A DNA stretch of 64,000 nucleotides from Comamonadaceae bacterium OTU4NAUVB1. GTDB lineage: Bacteria > Pseudomonadota > Gammaproteobacteria > Burkholderiales > Burkholderiaceae_C. This document shows, piece by piece, positions 47,870 through 55,524 of this stretch. The stretch lies in the NCBI GenBank assembly GCA_024372625.1, contig CP099605.1, positions 1,116,001-1,180,000 on the forward strand, written 5' to 3'. Numbering within the stretch: position 1 is the first letter of the stretch; the number at the start of each line of letters is the position of its first letter. Under the pieces are notes generated by a model. That model was not told the origin of the DNA. It saw nothing but the letters and a program-made list of their open reading frames with translations, and did not search any database. A program made the position numbers and the translations under genes.

Positions 47870-48771
47870 GCGCGTCCGGCCAGGCGCAGGATGAATTCGA
47901 CCTGCCGCGCGATGGCCGGCGGCAGCGGCATGTCGCCGGCGAGCACGGCGCGCGTGTAGGCGGCCGTGGTCGCGATGTCGATCTCGCCGGGCAGGCCTTC
48001 GACTTCCGACGCGGTGCCGGGCTGCTGGGCCTGGAGTTCGAGGCGCTCGCCGCGCACGAAACCGTCGACCTGCGCCGTGCGGCGTGGATCGGACACCACC
48101 TCGCCTTCGAGCCCGCGCGAGAGCAGGGCGGTCGCACCCACCAACTCGAAGGTCTCGCCCATGGTGCGCGCGTACTCCGGGTGCGTGTAGCTCGCCACCA
48201 CCACGCACGGCCCGGCGGTCGGCCGGATCAGCTTCGTCACGCTGTGGGCCGGATTGCGCAGGCCCACCACGCGGCGCACGTCGAGCAGCCGCTTGAGCGC
48301 CGGGTTGAGCAGCTCGGTCGGCGCGAAGGCGACTTCGCCCGGGGCGACGGGCCGGATGCGTTCGAGTGGCGCGACATCCAGCGCCGCCAGGACGCCGGAG
48401 GCCAGCACGCGGTTCGCTTCGGTGGCGGTGCCGTGCACCAGCACCGGCAGGCCCTCGCGCGCGACCAGCAGCGCCAGCAGCGGCGTGAGCACCGGCAGCT
48501 TGCGCGCGCCGTTGTAGCTCGGCAACGAGACCAGCGCACGCGTCCCCGCCGGCACCATCGCGAGCCGCGCGTGCGTGGCGTCGAGAAAGCCCGCCATCTC
48601 CTCGGGCGTCTCGCCCTTGATGCGCATCGCCAGGCAGAAGGCCCCGATCTCCAGGTCGGTGACGTTGCCGTCGAGCACCTGGCCGAAGAGGTCGGCCGCC
48701 TGCTCGCGCGCGAGCGGCTTCGCGCCGCGGGCGCCGCGGCCGATTTCCTTGATGTAGTGACTGATTCCCAT
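47866..48771 (-). CDS. ybiB: DNA-binding protein YbiB (anthranilate phosphoribosyltransferase-like)
   Basis: 301 residues with the TrpD-like fold: YIKEIGRGARGAKPLAREQAADLFGQVLDGNVTDLEIGAFCLAMRIKGETPEEMAGFLDATHARL at the N-terminus and VLVHGTATEANRVLASGVLAAL in the core. YbiB has no anthranilate phosphoribosyltransferase activity; the E. coli protein binds DNA or RNA without sequence specificity and belongs to the LexA regulon. In Burkholderiales it is often next to cobA in nitrate/nitrite clusters, as here. A sigma-54-like box (48790-48803) lies 19-32 bp upstream. Confidence 0.92.
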   Translation of the reverse strand: MGISHYIKEIGRGARGAKPLAREQAADLFGQVLDGNVTDLEIGAFCLAMRIKGETPEEMAGFLDATHARLAMVPAGTRALVSLPSYNGARKLPVLTPLLALLVAREGLPVLVHGTATEANRVLASGVLAALDVAPLERIRPVAPGEVAFAPTELLNPALKRLLDVRRVVGLRNPAHSVTKLIRPTAGPCVVVASYTHPEYARTMGETFELVGATALLSRGLEGEVVSDPRRTAQVDGFVRGERLELQAQQPGTASEVEGLPGEIDIATTAAYTRAVLAGDMPLPPAIARQVEFILRLAGRA

Positions 48772-48789
48772 GGGTCGGAGGATTCTCCC

Positions 48790-48803
48790 GCAAGCCTTAT
48801 GCC
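48790..48803 (-). promoter_or_regulatory. Sigma-54-like element upstream of ybiB
   Basis: GGCATAAGGCTTGC on the minus strand has the GG and GC dinucleotides of a -24/-12 element at the correct spacing (GGCAYR-N4-TTGC). Only the outer T and the final W of the consensus differ. The predicted start would be about 48778, leaving a 5' leader of only about 7 bases before the ybiB ATG, so it may serve a shorter or alternative start, be vestigial, or be chance. Confidence 0.4.
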
Positions 48804-48861
48804 GGAACCAGAACGGGCTTATGCCGTGGTCGTGGGATGTGACCGGACCGGTGCCGCGACC

Positions 48862-49752
48862 TCAGAGCTGCAGGGCGACGACCGCCGTCACGCGGCCCAG
48901 TGGCGCCACGGGGATGGCGATGGTGGCGTCGGCCACGCACGGCAGGCCGGTGAGGAAGGCGCGTGCGAGCGGGCCGTCGCACGCCACCGTCAACGCGAGG
49001 CTGCCCGGTGTCGGCGCCGCCGCGCCCCGCGTGTCCTCGGAGAACCCGAAGGTGCGCTGCAGCGTCGTCGCGTCGGGGTCGGGCTCCCAGGTCTCCACGT
49101 GGCGGGCGATGGGCGTGGCCAGCGCGGAGAGGAACGCCATGACGAGGTTCGAGCCGTCGAGCGCGGCGCACGGAATGGCGAAGCCGCGGTTGATGCCGAC
49201 CTTCACCGCGTCGTCGGCACGCAGGAAGCCCGAGCCCTTGCCCAGGTCGGGCAGGAACACCGGCCTGTGCCGCGCCCAGGCCATGCCCGGCAGGCCGTTG
49301 CCCTTGCGGAAGGCGGTGGCGCGCGAGATGAATTCGAAGGTGTCGCCGGTGGTGCCGTAGTAGCCATCGACCAGCGTCATGTCGTGCGATTCCTCCGGGT
49401 CGTTGCCCCAGAGCTCGATGGCGCCGGCATGCGCGGCGTCGTCGCCGCAGAAGAACACGACCACCGCGGCGACGCGTTCGCCGCGCCGCATCGGCACCGC
49501 GATGCCGCAGGTCAGCCCGGCGGCGCGAGCGGCCTCGGCGCGACGGAAGTACGAGCCTTCGAGCTGCTGGAGCACGATCGGCCGGCCCGTGTCCCAGGCG
49601 CGTCCGGGCAGGCCCTCGCCCCGGGAGAAGCGCAGGCCGGCGCTGGCGTCGGCCAGCGCGGCGGCATCGCCGAACAGGCCGCCGCCGAAGGTCAGCGACT
49701 CGCCGGTGGCATCGGGCACCCAGTACTCGATGGCACGGATGAAGGTCTTCAT
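48862..49752 (-). CDS. Double-GAF-domain protein of the nitrate operon
   Basis: 296 residues, no signal peptide or membrane helix, no DNA-binding or enzymatic output domain. Two GAF-like modules can be seen. The first, about 1-125, contains RFSRGEGLPGRAWDTGRPIVLQQLEGSYFRRAEAARAAGLTCGIAVPMRRGERVAAVVVFFCGDD. The second, about 130-225, contains FRKGNGLPGMAWARHRPVFLPDLGKGSGFLRADDAVKVGINRGFAIPCAALDGSNLVMAFLSALATP. The shared G-LPG-AW and R-P-V motifs show internal duplication. It is 28 bp after nrtD, within the nitrate operon. A sensor or adaptor role is plausible; the ligand is unknown. Confidence 0.85.
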   Translation of the reverse strand: MKTFIRAIEYWVPDATGESLTFGGGLFGDAAALADASAGLRFSRGEGLPGRAWDTGRPIVLQQLEGSYFRRAEAARAAGLTCGIAVPMRRGERVAAVVVFFCGDDAAHAGAIELWGNDPEESHDMTLVDGYYGTTGDTFEFISRATAFRKGNGLPGMAWARHRPVFLPDLGKGSGFLRADDAVKVGINRGFAIPCAALDGSNLVMAFLSALATPIARHVETWEPDPDATTLQRTFGFSEDTRGAAAPTPGSLALTVACDGPLARAFLTGLPCVADATIAIPVAPLGRVTAVVALQL

Positions 49753-49780
49753 GGTGATGCTCCTCGCGGCGGAACCGGAC

Positions 49781-50605
49781 TCAGGCCGCCTTCTCGACGT
49801 GGCCCTGGCGCGTGTAGAGGAAGTCGATCACGGCCTTGCGGTAGTGCACGTACTGGCGGTCTTCGGCGAGCTGCACGCGGTTGCGCGGGCGTTCCAGGTT
49901 GATGCTGAGCACCTCGCCGATGGTGGCCGAGGGGCCGTTGGTCATCATCACGATCTTGTCGGACAGCAGCACCGCTTCGTCCACGTCGTGCGTGACCATC
50001 ACCACCGTGCTGCGCGTCTTCTGCACGATGGCCAGCAGCTCGTCCTGCAGCCGCGCGCGGGTCAGCGCGTCGAGCGCGCCGAAGGGCTCGTCCATCAGCA
50101 GCACCTTGGGCTCCATCGCCAGCGCCCGGGCGATGCCCACGCGCTGCTTCATGCCGCCGGAGATCTCGCCGGGGCGCTTGTTGGTCGCTGGCGTCAGCCC
50201 GACCAGCGCCAGCGCCGCGTCGGTGCGCGCCTTGAGCTGGGCGCGGCCCTCGGTGGCGGCGAAGACGCGCTCCACGCCCAGGAAGATGTTCTCGTAGCAG
50301 GTCAGCCAGGGCAGCAGCGAGTGGTTCTGGAACACCACCGCGCGCTCCGGGCCGGGGCCGGCGATCTCCTTGTCGGCGCACAGCAGCACGCCGTGCGTCG
50401 GCCGGGTCAGTCCGGCGATGAGGTTGAGCAAGGTCGACTTGCCGCAGCCCGAATGGCCGATCAGGGCGACGAACTCGCCCTTGGCGACCGTCAGGTGGAT
50501 GTCGCGCAGGGCCTGGAAGCTGCCCTTGGGCGTCTTGAAGGTCTGCTCGACGTCCTGGATGTCGATGAATTTGCGGTCGGAGCGCAGTTCCGGGGGAGCG
50601 ATCAT
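49781..50605 (-). CDS. nrtD: Nitrate ABC transporter ATP-binding protein
   Basis: 274 residues, cytoplasmic ATPase of the NrtABD/CmpABD-type importer. Walker A is GHSGCGKSTLLNLIAGL, the ABC signature is ISGGMKQRVGIARALAMEPKVLLMDEPFGALDALTRARLQ, and the switch histidine lies in VVMVTHDVDEAV. Only one nucleotide-binding subunit gene is present, without the NrtC receptor-fused type of cyanobacteria. The start ATG overlaps the permease stop (ATGA). Nitrate is the likely substrate from context with the NasR-type regulator and cobA. Confidence 0.93.
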   Translation of the reverse strand: MIAPPELRSDRKFIDIQDVEQTFKTPKGSFQALRDIHLTVAKGEFVALIGHSGCGKSTLLNLIAGLTRPTHGVLLCADKEIAGPGPERAVVFQNHSLLPWLTCYENIFLGVERVFAATEGRAQLKARTDAALALVGLTPATNKRPGEISGGMKQRVGIARALAMEPKVLLMDEPFGALDALTRARLQDELLAIVQKTRSTVVMVTHDVDEAVLLSDKIVMMTNGPSATIGEVLSINLERPRNRVQLAEDRQYVHYRKAVIDFLYTRQGHVEKAA

Positions 50606-51510
50606 GATTTCACCTCTTCGAACGTGAACGCGGTGGCGATCTTGATGAGCGCGAATTCCAGGATCAGGCCGACGATGCCGATTACGAAGATCGCGATGAT
50701 GATGTTCTTGACGTTGAGGTTGTTCCACTCGTCCCAGACCCAGAAGCCGATGCCCACGCCGCCGGTCAGCATCTCGGCCGCGACGATCACCAGCCACGCG
50801 GTGCCCACGGCCAGGCGCACGCCGGTCAGCATGTAGGGCAGCACGGCCGGGAAGAGGATCTTGGTGATAATCTTCCACTCGCTCAGGTTGAGCACCTTGG
50901 CGACGTTCATGTAGTCGCTGGGCACGCGCTGCACGCCCACGGCGGTGTTGATGATCATCGGCCAAATCGAGCAGATGAAGATGGTCCAGATGGCGGCCGG
51001 GTTGGCGCCCTTGAACACCAGCAGGCCGATCGGCAGCCAGGCCAGCGGCGACACCGGCCGCAGCAGGCTGATGAGCGGGTTGAACATGCGCGACATGAAC
51101 TCGAAGCGCCCGATGGCGAAGCCCGCCGGGATGCCCACCAGCGCGGCCAGGCCGAAGCCCAGCGCCACGCGCTGCAGCGAGGACAGCACGTTCCAGCCCA
51201 CGCCCTGGTCGTTGGGGCCCTTGCTGTAGAACGGGTCGCTGAAGACCTGCACCGCCTGCAGCCAGGTCTCCCACGGCCCGGGAAAGGTGCCGGCGCTGCG
51301 CACGGCGATCAGTTCCCAGACCAGCAGAAGCGCACCGAAGCCCGCGAGCGGCGGCAGCACGCGCATCCAGAAGCCGCGCAGGTCGAGCGACCTGCGCGCC
51401 CCGGATCGGGCGGCCCTGGCGAGGGCGGGGGACGGGGTCGAAGCCCCGGAAGCGGAGGCCGGTGCCGCGGGGGCGGCATCGAGCGGAGGGTGGAAGACGG
51501 CGCTGACCAT
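50602..51510 (-). CDS. nrtB: Nitrate ABC transporter permease
   Basis: 302 residues, a BPD-transport permease with six main helices after a long Ala/Pro-rich cytoplasmic N-terminus of about 45 residues. The EAA loop is visible: MNVAKVLNLSEWKIITKILFPAVLPYMLTGVRLAVGTAWLVIVAAEML. It starts 26 bp after nrtA, with an AAAGGAG ribosome-binding site created partly by a 14-bp tandem duplication of the nrtA 3' end. It overlaps nrtD by 4 bp. Confidence 0.93.
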   Translation of the reverse strand: MVSAVFHPPLDAAPAAPASASGASTPSPALARAARSGARRSLDLRGFWMRVLPPLAGFGALLLVWELIAVRSAGTFPGPWETWLQAVQVFSDPFYSKGPNDQGVGWNVLSSLQRVALGFGLAALVGIPAGFAIGRFEFMSRMFNPLISLLRPVSPLAWLPIGLLVFKGANPAAIWTIFICSIWPMIINTAVGVQRVPSDYMNVAKVLNLSEWKIITKILFPAVLPYMLTGVRLAVGTAWLVIVAAEMLTGGVGIGFWVWDEWNNLNVKNIIIAIFVIGIVGLILEFALIKIATAFTFEEVKS

Positions 51511-51520
51511 GGTGGTTCTC

Positions 51521-51548
51521 CTTTAAGCCTTGACCTTTAAGCCTTGAC
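51521..51548 (-). repeat. 14-bp tandem duplication at the nrtA stop codon
   Basis: Plus-strand unit CTTTAAGCCTTGAC occurs twice head to tail (51521-51534, 51535-51548), with a degenerate third copy continuing (CTTGAAGCC). On the minus strand each copy carries the last nrtA codons and TAA, so the second TAA lies in the short nrtA-nrtB gap and the repeat also supplies part of the nrtB AAAGGAG ribosome-binding site. Confidence 0.85.
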
Positions 51549-52781
51549 CTTGAAGCCGTCGGCGTAGGCCTGGGGGTTCCTGCCGTCCCACACCACGCCG
51601 TCCATCAACTTGCTGGTGCGCATCGTCTCCTTGGGCACCGGCGTCTTGGACGCGGCGGCGGCCTGCTTGTAGAGCTCGATCTGGTTGATCTCGGTGGCGA
51701 CCTTGAGGTAGTCGGGATGCGCCTTGAGCAGTCCCCAGCGCTTGTGCTGGGTGAGGAACCACATGCCGTCGGACAGGTAGGGGAAGCCGACGGCGCCGTC
51801 GTTGTAGAACTTCATGTGGTTGGGATCGTCCCAGTTCTTGCCCAGGCCGTTGGTGTAGCGGCCCAGGATGCGCTGGTTGATGGCGTCGACGCTGGTGTTG
51901 ACATAGCTCTTGTCGGCGATGGTCTCGGCCATCTTGTTCTTGTTCTGCAGGCTCGAATCGATCCAGCGGCTCGCCTCCAGGATGGCGGCGGTCACCGCGC
52001 GCGCGGTGTTCGGGTTCTTCTTCGCGAACTCGGCGGTGCAGCCCAGCACCTTCTCGGGGTGGTCCTTCCAGATGTCCTGCGTGGTGATCGCGGTGATGCC
52101 GATGCCGTCCATGATGGCGCGCTGGCCCCAGGGTTCGCCGACGCAGAAGCCGTCCATGTTGCCGATGCGCATGTTCGCCACCATCTGCGGTGGCGGCACC
52201 ACGATGGACTTCACGTCCTGGACCGGATTGATGCCGTTGGCCGCCAGCCAGTAGTTCAGCCACATCGCGTGGGTGCCGGTCGGGAAGGTCTGGGCGAAGG
52301 TGTATTCGCGCTTCTCCACCGCCATCGCCTTGTTCAGGGAGGGCCCGTCGATCGCGCCCTTGTCGGCCAGCTTCTTCGACAGCGTGATCGCCTGGCCGTT
52401 GTTGTTGAGCGTCATCAGCACGGCCATGTCCTTCTTCGGGCCGGAGACGCCCAGGTGCACGCCGTAGACCAGCCCATAGAGCACGTGGGCGAAGTCGAGG
52501 TCGCCGTTGACGAGCTTGTCGCGCACGCCGGCCCAGCTCGCCTCCTTGCTCGGCACGATCTTCACGCCGTACTTCTTGTCGATCCCCAGGACCGACGCCA
52601 TCACGACGCTGGCGCAGTCGGTCAGTGGAATGAAGCCGATCTTCACCTCCTCCTTTTCGGGCTTGTCCGAGCCCTGGGCGTAGACGGCGGCGCGCAGCGC
52701 GGGATCGATCGCCACGGCCCCGACGGCGGCGGCCTGCAGCAGCGTGCGGCGGCTCAATCCAGGTTTCATCGATTCGGTCAT
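51537..52781 (-). CDS. nrtA: Nitrate ABC transporter substrate-binding protein
   Basis: 414 residues, NrtA/CmpA family. The twin-arginine signal LSRRTLLQAAAVGAVAIDPALRAAVYAQG suggests folded export. The mature protein opens KEEVKIGFIPLTDCASVVMASVLGIDKKYGVKIVPSKEASWAGVRDKLVNGDLDFAHVLYGLVYGVHLGVSG, the conserved ligand-binding core of nitrate receptors. NMRIGNMDGFCVGEPWGQRAI and WGLLKAHPDYLKVATEINQIELYKQAA support the family. It is the first gene after the sigma-54 promoter and the NasR-type leader. The leader structure and the neighbouring NIT-ANTAR gene make nitrate or nitrite the likely ligand. Confidence 0.94.
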   Translation of the reverse strand: MTESMKPGLSRRTLLQAAAVGAVAIDPALRAAVYAQGSDKPEKEEVKIGFIPLTDCASVVMASVLGIDKKYGVKIVPSKEASWAGVRDKLVNGDLDFAHVLYGLVYGVHLGVSGPKKDMAVLMTLNNNGQAITLSKKLADKGAIDGPSLNKAMAVEKREYTFAQTFPTGTHAMWLNYWLAANGINPVQDVKSIVVPPPQMVANMRIGNMDGFCVGEPWGQRAIMDGIGITAITTQDIWKDHPEKVLGCTAEFAKKNPNTARAVTAAILEASRWIDSSLQNKNKMAETIADKSYVNTSVDAINQRILGRYTNGLGKNWDDPNHMKFYNDGAVGFPYLSDGMWFLTQHKRWGLLKAHPDYLKVATEINQIELYKQAAAASKTPVPKETMRTSKLMDGVVWDGRNPQAYADGFKVKA

Positions 52782-52828
52782 GCTGTGGAAGCTCCAGGAA
52801 AAAATGCGGAAGACGTGGTGCCAACGGA

Positions 52829-52892
52829 AAAGGCGTCCGCATCCCGTCGCGTCCGGCCACGCGGCCGGATGCTTGGGGATACGGACGCCTTT
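52829..52892 (-). terminator. Attenuator terminator in nrtA leader
   Basis: A 17-bp stem with one G-U position (AAAGGCGTCCGTATCCC / GGGATGCGGACGCCTTT on the transcript) encloses an inner CCGGCC-GCGT-GGCCGG hairpin and ends in TTTTCC. It lies 48 bp before the nrtA ATG. The 5' arm (AAAGGCGTCCG) is shared with the second ANTAR hairpin, so the two structures exclude each other, as in NasR-regulated leaders. Confidence 0.85.
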
Positions 52893-52928
52893 GTCCGATC
52901 GATGGGCGGCAGCCTTCGTTGGATGCCG
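52882..52928 (-). promoter_or_regulatory. ANTAR (NasR-type) dual-hairpin antitermination site
   Basis: Two RNA hairpins on the minus-strand transcript. P1 (52907-52928) has a stem of eight positions with one mismatch and a hexaloop AACGAA. P2 (52882-52897) is a perfect 5-bp stem CGGAC / GTCCG with hexaloop AAAGGC. Both loops have A at position 1 and G at position 4, the established recognition feature of ANTAR proteins, and P1 and P2 are separated by 9 bases. P2 overlaps the 5' arm of the downstream terminator. NasR binding is expected to stabilise P1/P2 and prevent termination. Confidence 0.85.
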
Positions 52929-52969
52929 TCCGGATTCGCAGGCCGTCGATGACCTGTCGTGGCATCCGA

Positions 52970-52985
52970 TGCAAACCGCATGCCA
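52970..52985 (-). promoter_or_regulatory. Sigma-54 promoter of the nrt operon
   Basis: TGGCATGCGGTTTGCA on the minus strand matches the sigma-54 consensus TGGCAYRNNNNTTGCW at every defined position. The -24 GG and -12 GC are correctly spaced, predicting transcription to begin near 52959, about 30 bases ahead of hairpin P1. The element lies 36 bp after the nasR stop. It indicates nitrogen (NtrC/RpoN) control of nrtABD in addition to antitermination. No clear NtrC site is seen nearby; a reversed-arm dyad TGGTGC-GGC-GCACCA lies at 53005-53019. Confidence 0.85.
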
Positions 52986-53020
52986 GCTTTTCGCGGTCCG
53001 GTTGTGGTGCGGCGCACCAT

Positions 53021-54379
53021 TCAGGGCCGCCGGGGCGGCGCGGCGGGCAGGTACTCCGCCATCGCCAGCACCGACTCGGCCACGTCGACGAGCCGGCGGT
53101 TCTGGTTCATGGCGGTCTGGCGCAGCATCTTGTGGGCGTCCTGCTCGCTCAACTGGCGATGCGCCATCAGCAGCCCCTTGGCGCGCTCGACCAGCTTGCG
53201 CTCGTTGAGCGCCGCCCGCACCGTGTCGAGTTCGTGGCTCATGGCCTGCAACCGGTCCGACTGGTCGCGCACCAGGTCCAGGATCGAGCGTTCGAGCTGC
53301 CGGCCGTAGAGCGCGGGGTTGGCGCGCTGCGGCGCGACGCTCGCGGGTGGGTGGGTCGCGTCGAAGAAGGCGTTCGACGGCGGCGACGGGCCGTCGGCCC
53401 AGCGCACCAGGAGCGTCTCGTGCGCGGCGAGTTCGGTGCGGGCGTGGGCGGTCTTGGTCTCGCACAGCCGGCGCAGGTCGTCGGCCAGGCGCTCCTCGAC
53501 GGTCTGCATGGCGTCGATGCGGCGTGTGCAGCAGTCGAACCAAGCCGCGCTCAGCTCGGGGTCCAGCGCCACGCCCGGTGGCGATGCGCAGGCGATGCGG
53601 CGCAGGCGCTCGAGCTCGGCCATCTGCGCGGGCGGCAGGTTGGCCAGCCACTGGGCTTCCAGCGCCTCGCCGGCGAATTCGGCGAAGACCTCGAAGCAGC
53701 GTTCCTGCGACTCGATCAACTCGAGCCAGTCCTGCTGGCGCACGCGCTCGGTGTGTCCGGAGGCGAAGGCGACGCCGCCGCAGGCCCGCTCCTGGCCGGC
53801 GAATTCCTTGCCCTGCATGAAATTGAACATCGCCGCGAGCAGGCGCGAGATCTCCGGGTCGGTCGCGCCGTCGGCGGCCTCGAAGACCACGGCCAGCCAG
53901 CCGGCGACGAGGCGGCCGTAGGCGGCGGTGGACTCCGCCACTGGCAAGGCCAGCAGGCCGACGCGTTCGCGCAGGCCGGGCAGGGCGTCCAGGCCGGGCA
54001 GCACCCAGGCGATGCGGCTGAACAGCCGCGCGCCGTTGCGCAGGTGCGCGCCGAAGACGAACGGACGATCGGGATCGGCGTCGGGATCGATGTCACCAGC
54101 CCCGGCCGGCGCGCTGGCGGCGCCCGGCGCATCGAGCCGGTCGAGCCGCCGGCGCACCTCCTGCTCCAGCCGGAGGCTCTGCGCGACCTGCGCCTCGCGC
54201 TCGGCCACGAAGCGTTGCCCTCCGGACGCCAGCACCACGTTGGAGAGCCCGCGCTCGCGCTGCAGCGCGTGCACCAGCCGCCCGATCGCGCCGACGAGTT
54301 CGCTCGTGCGCCCGAGCTGGTCGAGTTCGTCGATCTCGCAACGCAGGGCGGCGACCAGAAAGCTCAGTCCGGATTTCAT
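53021..54379 (-). CDS. nasR: NIT-ANTAR nitrate/nitrite-responsive antiterminator (NasR-like)
   Basis: 452 residues from ATG 54379. The long N-terminal region (about 1-350) is helical and matches the nitrate- and nitrite-sensing NIT domain. The C-terminal ANTAR domain reads [73 protein letters not shown] dimers bind RNA with two hexaloop hairpins; such a pair lies just downstream in the nrtA leader, with a terminator. The gene is divergent from tsaD (62 bp between starts) and runs in the same direction as nrtA. On nitrate binding it should antiterminate nrt transcription. Confidence 0.93.
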   Translation of the reverse strand: MKSGLSFLVAALRCEIDELDQLGRTSELVGAIGRLVHALQRERGLSNVVLASGGQRFVAEREAQVAQSLRLEQEVRRRLDRLDAPGAASAPAGAGDIDPDADPDRPFVFGAHLRNGARLFSRIAWVLPGLDALPGLRERVGLLALPVAESTAAYGRLVAGWLAVVFEAADGATDPEISRLLAAMFNFMQGKEFAGQERACGGVAFASGHTERVRQQDWLELIESQERCFEVFAEFAGEALEAQWLANLPPAQMAELERLRRIACASPPGVALDPELSAAWFDCCTRRIDAMQTVEERLADDLRRLCETKTAHARTELAAHETLLVRWADGPSPPSNAFFDATHPPASVAPQRANPALYGRQLERSILDLVRDQSDRLQAMSHELDTVRAALNERKLVERAKGLLMAHRQLSEQDAHKMLRQTAMNQNRRLVDVAESVLAMAEYLPAAPPRRP

Positions 54380-54441
54380 CGTGGGCGGGGCATCCAGCAA
54401 CAACCGTGCCTCGCCGACGACCGCCGCCTACACTCGGCCGC

Positions 54442-55494
54442 ATGCTGGTCCTCGGAATCGAATCCTCCTGCGACGAAACGGGCGTGGCCCTCGTCGAAAC
54501 CCGCGCCGAGGCCGGCGCCGGCCTGCCGGTGCTGCTGTCCCACGCGCTGCACAGTCAGATCGCCATGCACCAGGCCTACGGCGGCGTCGTGCCCGAGCTG
54601 GCCAGTCGCGACCACATCCGTCGCGTGCTGCCGCTGGCCCGGACGGTGTTCAAGGAAGCCGGCCGGTCACTGGGCGACGTGGACGTGGTGGCGTACACGC
54701 GCGGGCCGGGCCTGGCCGGCGCGCTGCTGGTGGGGGCCGGCGTGGCCTGCGCGCTGGGCGCTGCGCTGGAGCGGCCGGTGCTCGGCGTGCATCACCTGGA
54801 GGGGCACCTGCTGTCGCCCTTCCTGAGCGCCGATGCGCCGGAATTTCCGTTCGTCGCGCTGCTCGTCTCCGGTGGTCACACGCAGCTCATGCGCGTCGAC
54901 GGCGTGGGCCGCTACGCACTGCTGGGGGAAACCATCGACGACGCGGCGGGCGAGGCCTTCGACAAGTCGGCCAAGCTGATGGGGCTGCCGTATCCGGGCG
55001 GACCGTGGCTGGCCCGGCTGGCCGAGGCCGGGAATCCAGCCGCCTTCAAGCTGCCGCGACCGCTCCTGCACAGCGGGGACCTGGATTTCTCCTTCGCCGG
55101 CCTGAAGACGGCCGTGCTCACGCAGGCCAGGAAGCTCGGCGACGACCTGGAGGCGCGCAAGGCCGACCTGGCGGCATCGACCCAGGCGGCCATCGTGGAG
55201 GTGCTGCTCAAGAAGTCGCTGGCCGCGCTGGACCGGACGGGCCTGAGGCGACTGGTGGTGGCCGGTGGAGTGGGTGCCAACTCGGCCCTGCGTGCGCAAC
55301 TGAACGCGGCCTGCGCGGCACGGCGCGTGCGGGTGCACTATCCCGAACTGCACCTGTGCACCGACAACGGCGCCATGATCGCCATGGCCGCGGCGATGCG
55401 GCTCCAGGCGGGGGTCCAGTCGGCCACGACCGCCTACGCCTTCGACGTCAAGCCGCGCTGGCCGCTCGACCAGGTCGCCGACGCCGTGGTCTGA
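54442..55494 (+). CDS. tsaD: tRNA N6-adenosine threonylcarbamoyltransferase
   Basis: Essential catalytic subunit of the complex that adds threonylcarbamoyl to A37 of ANN-decoding tRNAs. 350 residues. The start [19 protein letters not shown] is canonical. Metal-binding H118 and H122 are in [13 protein letters not shown], and [47 protein letters not shown] is the C-terminal signature. An upstream in-frame start would add an unlikely [12 protein letters not shown]. It stands alone, convergent with the hydrolase gene. Confidence 0.97.
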   Translation: MLVLGIESSCDETGVALVETRAEAGAGLPVLLSHALHSQIAMHQAYGGVVPELASRDHIRRVLPLARTVFKEAGRSLGDVDVVAYTRGPGLAGALLVGAGVACALGAALERPVLGVHHLEGHLLSPFLSADAPEFPFVALLVSGGHTQLMRVDGVGRYALLGETIDDAAGEAFDKSAKLMGLPYPGGPWLARLAEAGNPAAFKLPRPLLHSGDLDFSFAGLKTAVLTQARKLGDDLEARKADLAASTQAAIVEVLLKKSLAALDRTGLRRLVVAGGVGANSALRAQLNAACAARRVRVHYPELHLCTDNGAMIAMAAAMRLQAGVQSATTAYAFDVKPRWPLDQVADAVV

Positions 55495-55524
55495 GGACGG
55501 CCGGGCAGCGGCGGCGCGATCGCC

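Noticed and set aside
53005..53019. NtrC enhancer site for the nrt sigma-54 promoter.
   Set aside because: The dyad arms are in the opposite orientation to NtrC half-sites and too close to the promoter for a normal enhancer.
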